Source of the DNA: Bradyrhizobium canariense
GTDB taxonomy: Bacteria > Pseudomonadota > Alphaproteobacteria > Rhizobiales > Xanthobacteraceae
Assembly: GCF_019402665.1 (NCBI RefSeq)
Contig: NZ_VSST01000086.1
Coordinates: 62,001-126,000, forward strand
Direction of reading: 5' to 3'
DNA: 64,000 nt
Position numbers and translations under genes: made by a program. Positions within the stretch are counted from its first letter, which is position 1. Each line of letters begins with the position of its first letter. Under the pieces are notes generated by a model, which ran no database searches, was not told the origin of the DNA, and worked only from the letters and a program-made list of their open reading frames with translations. This document shows, in pieces, positions 56,577 to 64,000 of this stretch.

Positions 56577-57107
56577 CTAGCGGGCGCGGAGAAGATCGTA
56601 GATGGGGTCGTCGGGAAATCGTCCGCCCAATGGCAGCCGCGGACCAAAGCGCACCGCTTCGGGTTCGGTTGCAGCGACCTGCTCGTCCACCCAATCGTAG
56701 ACGAGCACGCGCCGGAAGACCCGCCATTCGCCGTCGCGCTGCTGGAAGGCGTCGCAATAGCGACCGGCGATCAGAAACTGACGAACTTTGTCGCCTCCTC
56801 CCGGCCCGCGCTGCAAGGCAAGAAAGTAGGTTTCGACAACGGCCTCGTTGGGCGCGGTGAACTCGATCAGGATGTTGCCGACCATATGGACGTTGCGGGC
56901 ACCGCTGTCGAAGATTCCGTTGGCCCATTGGAAGAAGCCTTCGACCGGCCCCGAATACGGACCGTGCTGGTCCGTTGCATCCGGCCAGTAGGCGCCACGA
57001 AGCGAGGCCTGATCCGCCCGATCGACCCCGCGGCAATAGCGGTAGATGCAATCGCGGATCGCCTCTCTGTCCAGCAGTTCGGTGATCTTCTCTTGAGACA
57101 TCGTCAT
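56577..57107 (-). CDS. NTF2/SnoaL-like domain protein
   Basis: A 176-residue protein with an NTF2-like fold: LLDREAIRDCIYRYCRGVDR near the N-terminus, then RNVHMVGNILIEFTAPNEAV and WRVFRRVLVYDWVDE. Start ATG at 57107 is uncertain; 57101 is close behind. These small proteins act as dehydratases, isomerases or accessory subunits in hydroxylated aromatic and terpenoid pathways. It precedes the flavin monooxygenase in one operon. Confidence 0.8.
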   Translation of the reverse strand: MTMSQEKITELLDREAIRDCIYRYCRGVDRADQASLRGAYWPDATDQHGPYSGPVEGFFQWANGIFDSGARNVHMVGNILIEFTAPNEAVVETYFLALQRGPGGGDKVRQFLIAGRYCDAFQQRDGEWRVFRRVLVYDWVDEQVAATEPEAVRFGPRLPLGGRFPDDPIYDLLRAR

Positions 57108-57160
57108 ATCAGAGCCCGTCCAAACTCCGGTCCGATGCGCCCAGTGCATCGGTCACTCCC

Positions 57161-58093
57161 TTGACGACAGCGACCATCTCATGTGCAGTGAGAGCAACCA
57201 ACAAAACTTCATATGTGAAGCCGAATTTCACATCCGTGAATTTGCTGCGACCAGGGAGCGGCACGAAGGGAGGCAAATTGCCAGCGCGCCTGACGACATC
57301 CGCCTCGATTTCCGCGGCCGGATCCACGGTCAAATCGGCCTTGCGCGCCATCGAAATTCTCGAGTTCTTCATGCGCGTGCGGCGGCCGTGCGCGATGTCC
57401 GAGATCGGCCTGGCGCTCGGCTATCCGCCGTCCAGCACCACGGTTCTGCTCAAGACACTGGTCGGCCTCGGCTACCTGAACTTCGACCGTCAGGCGCGGG
57501 TCTATTTCCCGACAGCGAAGGTGACTTCGCTGGGCGACTGGATCCCGAAATCCCTGTTTGGCGATAGCCGCGTGCTCGAGGCGATGCACGACGTCCACGC
57601 CGCGACGGGTGAAACCGTTGCGATTGGCACCACGAACGACGTGTATCTGCAATACGTCAAGATCGTGCAGTCGATCCACCCGCTCCGCTTTCATGTTGAC
57701 GAGGGAACGCTGCGGCCGCTGACGCAGTCCGCGCTCGGCTGGCTCTTGATGTCGACGATGTCCGATGAGAAGGTCGACAGCATCGTTCGCCGCGCCAACA
57801 TCGCCACACCCAACGCGTCCGACAGGGTCAAACTCCCGGACATGATGAAGCGCATTCGCCAGATCCGCGGCAAGGGCTACTGCTCCGCGGAGAACGTGCC
57901 CATGCCGGGCGGAGCAACGATTTGCGTGCTGCTGCCGCTGACGATTCAGAATCAACCCGTTGCCTTGGGGCTCGGCGGCATTGCCGAGCGGATCAAGCAG
58001 AACGCCGATCGCTACCTCAGCGTTCTGCAACAGGCCGCCAGATCGGTCAAAGCAAACGACGTGTCCAGTCGGCCGGCCGATACCAGCGCTTGA
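57161..58093 (+). CDS. IclR-family transcriptional regulator
   Basis: An IclR regulator: helix-turn-helix (SALRAIEILEFFMRVRRPCA, then MSEIGLALGYPPSSTTVLLK) and an effector domain with PHRFHVDEG-like LRFHVDEGTLRPLTQSALGW. The start is uncertain: the frame opens at TTG 57161, with GTG at 57236 the main alternative; the first 55 codons are not typical. It is divergent from the monooxygenase operon and close to the TctA gene, so it may control both. Confidence 0.85.
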   Translation: MTTATISCAVRATNKTSYVKPNFTSVNLLRPGSGTKGGKLPARLTTSASISAAGSTVKSALRAIEILEFFMRVRRPCAMSEIGLALGYPPSSTTVLLKTLVGLGYLNFDRQARVYFPTAKVTSLGDWIPKSLFGDSRVLEAMHDVHAATGETVAIGTTNDVYLQYVKIVQSIHPLRFHVDEGTLRPLTQSALGWLLMSTMSDEKVDSIVRRANIATPNASDRVKLPDMMKRIRQIRGKGYCSAENVPMPGGATICVLLPLTIQNQPVALGLGGIAERIKQNADRYLSVLQQAARSVKANDVSSRPADTSA

Positions 58094-58125
58094 TTTTGTA
58101 TCGGCCCAGCCGACGCGCGACGCTT

Positions 58126-59625
58126 TCACTCCTGTAACGCCTCCTCCCGCCGCGTGCGGATCGTGGGCAGCATGATCAGGATGACCGCGATCGCGGCTGC
58201 GGCCAGCAGCGCGGCCGACAATGGCGACGTCAAGAACACGGTCGCATCGCCGCGCGAGAGCACCATCGCACGGCGGAAATTCTCCTCGATGGCGGGCCCG
58301 AGCACCAATCCCAGCAACAGTGGCGCGGCCGGCAGTTGCAGCTGGATTAGCAGATAGCCGAACACGCAGAACAGGGCGGCCTCATAGACCTCGAAGGTCC
58401 CGCTGTTGATCGAATAGACGCCGATCGAGCAGAACACCATGATTGCCGGAAACAGGTAACGATAGGGAATGGTGAGCAGCTTCACCCACAATCCGACCAA
58501 GGGAAGATTGAGGATCAGCAGCATCAGATTGCCGACCCACATCGAAGCGATCAGGCCCCAGAACAAGGTCGGGTTCTTGGTCATGACTTGCGGACCGGGC
58601 TGGATGTTGTGAATGTTCATGGCGCCGACCATCAGCGCCATCACGACGTTCGAAGGCACGCCGAGTGTCAACAGCGGAATGAAGGAGGTCTGGGCTCCCG
58701 CATTGTTGGCCGATTCCGGACCGGCGACGCCTTCGATCGCGCCCTTGCCGAACTGCTCGGGATACTTCGACAGCTTCTTCTCCAGCGTGTAGGAGGCGAA
58801 GGACGACAGCACCGCGCCGCCCCCCGGCAACACGCCGAGCAGCGTGCCGAGCGCGGTTCCGCGCAGAATGGCCGGAATCATGCGCCGGAAATCCTCCCGG
58901 GTCGGAAACAGATTGGCGATCTTCTGCGTCACCAGCGACAGCTTGTCGTCCTGCTCGAGGTTCTTCACGATCTCGGCAAAGCCGAAGATGCCCATCGCCA
59001 TCGGCACGAAATCCAGCCCATCGAACAGCTGCGGAATGCCGAAGGCAAAGCGCTGCGTTCCCGTGCTGAGGTCGGTGCCAACAAGGCTCAAAAGCATGCC
59101 GAGCGCGACCATCCCGATGCCTTCGATAAAGGGACCGCTCGAGAGCACCGACGCCAGAATCAGGCCGAGGATCATCAAAGCGAAGAATTCCTTGGGGCCA
59201 AACAACAGGGCCGCCGCCGTAAGCGGCCCAGCCAGCGCGGCAAGTGCCAGCGTCGCCACGCAGCCCGCGAAGAACGAACCGATGGCAGCCGTCGAGAGCG
59301 CCACGCCGGCGCGGCCCTGCTTCGCCATCTGATAACCGTCGATCGTGGTGACGACAGACGAAGACTCGCCGGGCAGATTGACCACGATGGCTGTGGTCGA
59401 GCCGCCATATTGCGCACCGTAATAGATGCCCGCCAGCATGATCAGCGCTGCGTCCGGCGGCAGCGCATAAGTGATGGGCAGCAGCATCGCGATGGTGGCG
59501 AGCGGACCAAGGCCCGGCAGCACCCCGATCAGCGTGCCCAGCAGACATCCGAAGAAGGCGTAGAGCAGATTGGCCGGCTGGGCCGCGGTGGAGAAGCCGA
59601 GCGCCAGATTATGAAAGAGATCCAT
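58126..59625 (-). CDS. tctA: Tripartite tricarboxylate transporter large permease TctA
   Basis: A 499-residue membrane protein with about eleven or twelve membrane segments. GVLPGLGPLATIAMLLPITY and the later GVLPGGGAVLSSFASY, GPESANNAGAQTSFIPLLTL and GVPSNVVMALMVGA are signatures of TctA. It takes up carboxylates using a periplasmic TctC-type receptor and a proton or sodium gradient. It is last in the minus-strand operon. No TctC gene is present in the window. Confidence 0.94.
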   Translation of the reverse strand: MDLFHNLALGFSTAAQPANLLYAFFGCLLGTLIGVLPGLGPLATIAMLLPITYALPPDAALIMLAGIYYGAQYGGSTTAIVVNLPGESSSVVTTIDGYQMAKQGRAGVALSTAAIGSFFAGCVATLALAALAGPLTAAALLFGPKEFFALMILGLILASVLSSGPFIEGIGMVALGMLLSLVGTDLSTGTQRFAFGIPQLFDGLDFVPMAMGIFGFAEIVKNLEQDDKLSLVTQKIANLFPTREDFRRMIPAILRGTALGTLLGVLPGGGAVLSSFASYTLEKKLSKYPEQFGKGAIEGVAGPESANNAGAQTSFIPLLTLGVPSNVVMALMVGAMNIHNIQPGPQVMTKNPTLFWGLIASMWVGNLMLLILNLPLVGLWVKLLTIPYRYLFPAIMVFCSIGVYSINSGTFEVYEAALFCVFGYLLIQLQLPAAPLLLGLVLGPAIEENFRRAMVLSRGDATVFLTSPLSAALLAAAAIAVILIMLPTIRTRREEALQE

Positions 59626-59637
59626 TATGCTCCGCCT

Positions 59638-60105
59638 TCAATTGAACAATGCCGGCCACACCGGCAGCTGCAGCCCGAGGCCATAGACGAACACCGCGAG
59701 GCACAGCCCGATCAGGATGGCCGCGTTCGCCAACGCGCCCTTCCAGGTGAACTCGGGACTGGCCCTGCTCGAGACCATGATCAGCACGAACAGTGCGCCG
59801 GCGAAGCCGAGTGGAAACAACAGGAGTGCAAACAGGGCAACCGAACCCGTGACCCAGGCGAGGCCCTTCATGTCCCATTTCAGCAACGCCTGTCGTTCGG
59901 CGGTCCGCCTCACGGCTCCCAGCATCACGACAAGCCCGATGGCCGCGAGCACGATCGCAAGTAGCCGGGGGAAATAGCCCGGCCCCATCCGCGCCGCGGT
60001 ACCCGACGGATAGTTCAGCGCGGTCACAAAGAAGAACGCCGCAAAGGCGAGAAACAATGCACCCGAACCGAAGGCGCGCTGGTCGCGGATGATCGGCCCG
60101 GTCAT
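59638..60105 (-). CDS. tctB: Tripartite tricarboxylate transporter small permease TctB
   Basis: A 155-residue protein with four membrane segments (FGSGALFLAFAAFFFVTALN first, then the MGPGYFPRLLAIVLA motif typical of TctB). GGGAGGA lies 5 bases before the ATG. It lies 12 bases before tctA and 23 bases after the CMD-domain gene, all in one operon. Confidence 0.9.
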   Translation of the reverse strand: MTGPIIRDQRAFGSGALFLAFAAFFFVTALNYPSGTAARMGPGYFPRLLAIVLAAIGLVVMLGAVRRTAERQALLKWDMKGLAWVTGSVALFALLLFPLGFAGALFVLIMVSSRASPEFTWKGALANAAILIGLCLAVFVYGLGLQLPVWPALFN

Positions 60106-60128
60106 CTTCGTCCTCCCGCTTGTGTTTT

Positions 60129-60908
60129 CTACGCGCCGACAGCCGGCGACTTGCTCGTCGTCTGACCAATCGCATCCATCAGGAGCGGCACGCCCATGGC
60201 GCAGGCATGTACGCCCAGATGGGCCGTCATCTGAAGAACCTGGAGGATTTCGCGCCGATCGATCCCAAGCCGCAGCGCTCGCTTGATCTGCAGGCGAAGC
60301 CCGTGCGGATTGAGCGCAGTGAAGCATCCGTTCAAGGCGAGCGTGATCAGGCAGCCCGATCGTTCGTTGAGACCGCCGACCTGACGCCCCACCGCCAACA
60401 AATCGAGCATCGCAGCGAAATAGCCGTGATCGGCGCGCAGCCACAGGTCACAGAAGTCCGGCCAGTCGCCGAATTGGGCGACATAGGCATCTCGAAGCGC
60501 CTGCTGCTCGTTCGAGAGCCCCGCTTGGACCGAACCGAGCCCCGCCATGACCAGCTCCTCAGCGAGAATGCCGACGCCGACGTAACAGCCCTCCAGCCCC
60601 TGCGCCGTAGCGAGCCGCAACACGTCGACGATCTCCTGCGCGGATGCGCCCTGGTCAAGCGCCAGCTGCATGTGCAAGGCAAGCCCGGAGCGAAACAGAT
60701 GCGTCGCCGAGCCATCCAGCGCGACATAGATCAGTTCGCACATCTTGCGCGACAGTGGACCGGTTTCGGCGGGATAGCCGCCATAGCGGGCATAGGTTGC
60801 AAGAAAGTCCGGATCGAGCCGCAGCAAGCCCTCCGTCCACGGCCGCCAGTAACCGCGGGCACGAATGAAAGCTTCCTTCAGGTCCTGCTCTTCGGCCGTG
60901 AGAGTCAT
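60129..60908 (-). CDS. Carboxymuconolactone-decarboxylase-like protein with two domains
   Basis: A 259-residue protein with two CMD/AhpD-type domains: CELIYVALDGSATHLFRSGL with EEIVDVLRLA-like QEIVDVLRLATAQGLEG, and ERSGCLITLALNGCFTALNP with REILQVLQMTAHLGVHAC. The CxxC of AhpD is absent in both halves, so peroxidase activity is unlikely. Its ATG overlaps the SDR-fusion stop by 4 bases. A role in ring-cleavage product processing fits the operon. Confidence 0.82.
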   Translation of the reverse strand: MTLTAEEQDLKEAFIRARGYWRPWTEGLLRLDPDFLATYARYGGYPAETGPLSRKMCELIYVALDGSATHLFRSGLALHMQLALDQGASAQEIVDVLRLATAQGLEGCYVGVGILAEELVMAGLGSVQAGLSNEQQALRDAYVAQFGDWPDFCDLWLRADHGYFAAMLDLLAVGRQVGGLNERSGCLITLALNGCFTALNPHGLRLQIKRALRLGIDRREILQVLQMTAHLGVHACAMGVPLLMDAIGQTTSKSPAVGA

Positions 60909-62425
60909 GAGAGGTCTCCTGCAACGGCGCGATCGGGGCCCGCATAAACGCTGAGCCCGCCGTCGACTGCGATGACGCTGCCGGTGACATAGGCGGCGTC
61001 CGGGCTGAGCAGAAACGCCGCCGTCTCGGCGATATCCTGCACAGATACTGCGTGCCCCAGCGGCATCCGGCCAATGGCGCTCGACGCCGTTCCCTCGATC
61101 GGTCCCGCGGCGATGGCATTGACGCGAATGCCACGCCCGCCCCATTCACACGCCAGCGTGCGCGTGAGCATCGCGACCGCCGCGGCGCTGGCTGCGACCT
61201 CAGCATCTTCGCCGAATGCGACCTCCCCGCCGATCGATGTCAGGTTGAGCAGCGTGCCAAAGCCCTGTCGCTGCAGGATGGGTCCGACCGCCTTCGCGAC
61301 GCGGAGTGCTCCCGTCAGATGGACGGCGAGTGCGCCACCGGCAGCGGCTACGGCATCCGCGCCAACCGCATTCACGACTCCATCGACGCGCCCGAACCGG
61401 CGCACAATGCTGGCGATCGCCTCCGCCATGGCGGGCTCGTCCGAAATGTCGAACGGGAGCGCGTGGCATTCGGCTCCTGCTGCGGCAAGCGCCGCCAATT
61501 GCTGGCCGCCAGAATCGAGCACCACGACCGTCGCATCTCTATTAGAGAACCTTCGGACCATCGCCTGGCCGAGCGAACTGCAGGCGCCGACGACGACATA
61601 GGTCGGTGGCCCGGATGGCGCCGCGCTGCTGTTGGCGTCTTGCATGGTCCCATGACCGCCGACGCGCGATCCACCGTCGACGAGAAAGGTGGACCCCGTG
61701 ATGGACGATACGCGCGGCGAGGCCAGAAATGCGATAACGGCGGCGATTTCTTCGGGCGCCGCCATCCGACCGAGTGGAATTCGTCGGGCCACGGCGACCG
61801 GGTCGATGCGGCCGCGCGCGATCAGCGCTTCGACGAGTTCGGTGTGGGTATAGCCCGGCGCAACCGCGTTGACCCTGATTCCATCGCGCGCCCAAGCGCA
61901 GGCATGATGCCGCGTCATTGCCAGCACGCCCGCCTTGGAGGCGCTGTAGCCGTTTCGAAACGGCACCGGCCGCAACGCCGCCCCGGACGCGATATTGACA
62001 ATGGCGCCTCCGCCTGAGCGCCGCATCACCGCTGCCGCCTGCTCCGCGGCGACAAGGCTGCCGCGCAAATTGACCGCCACGAGATTTTCAAAGACGGACA
62101 CCGGCTGATCCACCACACCAACCCCATCCGTGTCGGTACGGCCTGCATTGTTGACGAGCACATCGAGGCCACCGAGCCGACCGACGCAATAACGCACCAT
62201 CTCGGCGACCTGCTCCGGCTGCGCCATGTCCACGCCGAAGAATCCATGCGCCGTACCGAGCTCGCCGGCGCGGATCGCGGCCTTGTCGGCGTCAATGTCG
62301 GCGATCAGCACCCGGGCGCCCTGAGCTGCAAAGCGCCGCGCGGCCGCCCAACCGATTCCGGCGGCCGCCCCGGTGATCAGGACGACACGTCCGCTCAGTC
62401 CGACTTCCCGTTCCGCTCGCGTCAC
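60905..62425 (-). CDS. Tandem fusion of two short-chain dehydrogenase/reductase domains
   Basis: A 506-residue protein. Domain 1 (about residues 1-255) has TGAAAGIG, VNNAG and the catalytic YSASK. Domain 2 (about 270-500) keeps the fold and the NAD-binding start (VVVGACSSLGQ), but the matching catalytic site reads VAASA, with Tyr and Lys both lost. Domain 2 is probably structural or binds substrate or cofactor without catalysis. It lies between a single SDR and the CMD gene in one operon. Confidence 0.9.
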   Translation of the reverse strand: MTRAEREVGLSGRVVLITGAAAGIGWAAARRFAAQGARVLIADIDADKAAIRAGELGTAHGFFGVDMAQPEQVAEMVRYCVGRLGGLDVLVNNAGRTDTDGVGVVDQPVSVFENLVAVNLRGSLVAAEQAAAVMRRSGGGAIVNIASGAALRPVPFRNGYSASKAGVLAMTRHHACAWARDGIRVNAVAPGYTHTELVEALIARGRIDPVAVARRIPLGRMAAPEEIAAVIAFLASPRVSSITGSTFLVDGGSRVGGHGTMQDANSSAAPSGPPTYVVVGACSSLGQAMVRRFSNRDATVVVLDSGGQQLAALAAAGAECHALPFDISDEPAMAEAIASIVRRFGRVDGVVNAVGADAVAAAGGALAVHLTGALRVAKAVGPILQRQGFGTLLNLTSIGGEVAFGEDAEVAASAAAVAMLTRTLACEWGGRGIRVNAIAAGPIEGTASSAIGRMPLGHAVSVQDIAETAAFLLSPDAAYVTGSVIAVDGGLSVYAGPDRAVAGDLS

Positions 62426-62460
62426 AGCCAGTCCCCGCGATGCACCTGCGTCGCTTGGCG

Positions 62461-63234
62461 CTAGGCGATGTTGGTGACGGCAATCCCACCGTCGACCGTC
62501 AGCACCTGCGCCGATATGAATCCGCTATCGTCGCCGGCGAGGAAGGCGATCGCCCTGGAGATATCGTCCACCGTGCCGAGCCGCCCCAGCGGCGTGCGTG
62601 CGATCCGGCGCGCGTCGAGTTCGGCATTGCGGTTTCGCATCGTGCCTTCGGTCGGAATCGCCGATGGTGCCACCGCGTTCACCCTGATATTGCGTTCGCC
62701 AAGCTCCGCCGCCGCCGCGCGCGTAATGCCCATGACGCCCGCCTTGATGCCGCTATAGACGATGCTGTTCTTCGCCGAGATCAAGCCGGCGACGGATGCG
62801 ACATTGATGATCGCGCCGCCACGCTCGGCGTCCATGGCCTCGGCCGCGGCCTGAATGCCCCAGATGATCGCCTTGAACCCGATATTGAGCATGCGATCCA
62901 CGGTCTCGGGCGCGATGTCGGCGACCGACTGGTAGCGGACCCAGGCGGCATTGTTGACGAGGATATCGAGCCGACCCTGCCGCTCCGCATGGCCGAGAAC
63001 CGCCGCGCGCATTCCGTCGCGGCTTGAGACGTCCTGCGTGATCGCGACCGCGTTCCCGCCGGCCGCCTTGATCGCATCCACCGTCGCATTGACGAACTCA
63101 GGCTTCAGATCGTTGATGCCGACGATGGCGCCGCGCGACGCCAAAAGCATGGCGGTCGCCCGTCCGATCCCGTTGCCGGCACCTGTGACGAGCGCAACTT
63201 GTCCTGCGAGGGTTTTGTCTTTCGTTTCCGTCAT
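62461..63234 (-). CDS. Short-chain dehydrogenase/reductase
   Basis: A 257-residue SDR with TGAGNGIG, VNNAA and the catalytic YSGIK, plus a serine in NVASVAG. It is an NAD(P)-dependent alcohol/ketone oxidoreductase. It lies 15 bases after the acyl-CoA dehydrogenase gene and 35 before the SDR fusion. Substrate unknown. Confidence 0.92.
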   Translation of the reverse strand: MTETKDKTLAGQVALVTGAGNGIGRATAMLLASRGAIVGINDLKPEFVNATVDAIKAAGGNAVAITQDVSSRDGMRAAVLGHAERQGRLDILVNNAAWVRYQSVADIAPETVDRMLNIGFKAIIWGIQAAAEAMDAERGGAIINVASVAGLISAKNSIVYSGIKAGVMGITRAAAAELGERNIRVNAVAPSAIPTEGTMRNRNAELDARRIARTPLGRLGTVDDISRAIAFLAGDDSGFISAQVLTVDGGIAVTNIA

Positions 63235-63249
63235 GGGGACTTCCCTTCT

Positions 63250-64000
63250 TTATCCTGACACTGCGGCGTCGGCGACTGGCGCAATTGCATCGATGTAACG
63301 GCGACCGAGCGCGGCCAAGGTCGCGCTCGCTTCTCCCTGCGCCTGCAAGGCGCGGACACGGCGCAAGTGCCGGTGCACCGGCACGTCCCACGTGAAGCCC
63401 ATGCCACCGTAGATCTGCAGCGCGCCTTCGCTGATGGCGCTGCCATAGACACCGGCTGCAAGAAACGCCGCGTCGCGCTGCGTCGCGGCGGCCTCGTCGC
63501 TCACGCTGCGGGTGATGGCATGCCGGATGCCTTCGAGCCCGAGCTTTTGCCGGGCCAGGGCGTGCCGTATGGCCTGATTGTAGGAGAGTGCACGGCCAAA
63601 CTGGCGGCGCGTCGAGGCGTGCTCCTGGGCGAGCGACAAGCATGCTTCGGCAGATCCCAGAATCGCGGCCGCGCGCAGCACATTGGCGTCCGAGCACAGG
63701 AGCTTCCAGGCGCTCTCGGGCAGAACGCTTGCTGCCGGGATGGTGACGCCCTGCAAGCGGACGCTATGTTCCGGCACCGTGAGATCCAGGCCCGTCGCCT
63801 CCTCGACAACGGTCCCGTCGCTATCCATCGGAACCAGTGCCGCCTCGCCGGTGCCGATCCGCACCAGCAGGCTATCGGCCTCGGCGGCGCAGGCCGCGCG
63901 CGCAACCCAACCGTTGAGCACAATTGAGTCACCCTCACGCTCGGCACTGACGCTCCCTTGCCAGGCAATCGTCGCCAGCGTCTCGCCGGTCACGACGGCT
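63250..64000 (-). CDS. Acyl-CoA dehydrogenase family protein (5' end cut by window)
   Basis: The frame is open to the window edge; the visible 250 residues match the C-terminal half of an acyl-CoA dehydrogenase: LGSAEACLSLAQEHASTRRQ, FGRALSYNQAIRHAL and IYGGMGFTWDVPVHRHLRR. The GTG at 63993 is only an internal possible start. It would oxidise a CoA ester in the same operon as two SDR genes and a CMD gene. The N-terminal part lies outside. Confidence 0.87.
   Translation of the reverse strand, partial: AVVTGETLATIAWQGSVSAEREGDSIVLNGWVARAACAAEADSLLVRIGTGEAALVPMDSDGTVVEEATGLDLTVPEHSVRLQGVTIPAASVLPESAWKLLCSDANVLRAAAILGSAEACLSLAQEHASTRRQFGRALSYNQAIRHALARQKLGLEGIRHAITRSVSDEAAATQRDAAFLAAGVYGSAISEGALQIYGGMGFTWDVPVHRHLRRVRALQAQGEASATLAALGRRYIDAIAPVADAAVSG

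Noticed and set aside
58588..59964. 458-codon plus-strand open frame
   Set aside because: It is antisense to tctA and tctB and has no recognisable domain.

Overview
The window is high-GC alphaproteobacterial DNA. GC-ending codons, many periplasmic-binding-protein ABC importers, a NodD/NahR-type LysR regulator and several organosulfur genes suggest a Bradyrhizobium-like soil or plant-associated bacterium. This assignment is an inference from gene content and style; there is no rRNA or other marker gene here. I found no tRNA, rRNA or CRISPR array. The two ends cut genes: an oligopeptide-binding protein on the left and an acyl-CoA dehydrogenase on the right.

Layout. (1) 1-4558: a peptide/nickel-type ABC importer (binding protein, two permeases, double ATPase). 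(2) 4584-10821: a DUF2891 protein and a BASS-like transporter divergent from a LysR regulator, an FAD/NAD(P)-binding protein, a class II aldolase and a D-2-hydroxyacid dehydrogenase. (3) 10958-39594: a nearly continuous organosulfur block. It holds three complete SsuABC/TauABC-type importers (one with an in-frame stop in the permease), an extra sulfonate-type binding protein, two orphan MetQ-type binding proteins, four luciferase-like flavin monooxygenases, a SfnB/DszC-like acyl-CoA-dehydrogenase-type oxygenase, a flavin reductase, a TauD/AtsK-type dioxygenase, a MetY-type sulfhydrylase, a serine acetyltransferase and an Lrp regulator. Two paralogous flavoprotein/ferredoxin pairs, built like adenylylsulfate reductase AprAB, flank the first importer. 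This is the most unusual part of the window.

(4) 39.6-53.8 kb: a probable genomic island. Related direct repeats lie at both edges, a large serine recombinase sits near the right edge, and base composition in the genes is visibly lower in GC. The island carries RidA, a cupin, an NMT1-like ABC importer, a creatininase-family amidohydrolase, an outer-membrane barrel protein, a frameshifted 2-oxoglutarate oxygenase, a LysR regulator and an FAD-linked oxidase, followed by a decayed transposase and an MdcH remnant. (5) 54.9-64 kb: a catabolic region with a flavin monooxygenase plus NTF2-like gene divergent from an IclR regulator, then a minus-strand operon: acyl-CoA dehydrogenase, SDR, double-SDR fusion, carboxymuconolactone-decarboxylase-like protein, TctB and TctA.

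How the parts work together. The organosulfur block would capture sulfonates, sulfones, sulfate esters and methionine-like compounds. Reduced-flavin or 2-oxoglutarate oxygenases would break the C-S or C-O-S bond. MetY and serine acetyltransferase would then provide sulfur acceptors or fix the released sulfur. The AprAB-like pairs could add a redox step on sulfite or another released sulfur species, but no substrate can be read from sequence alone.
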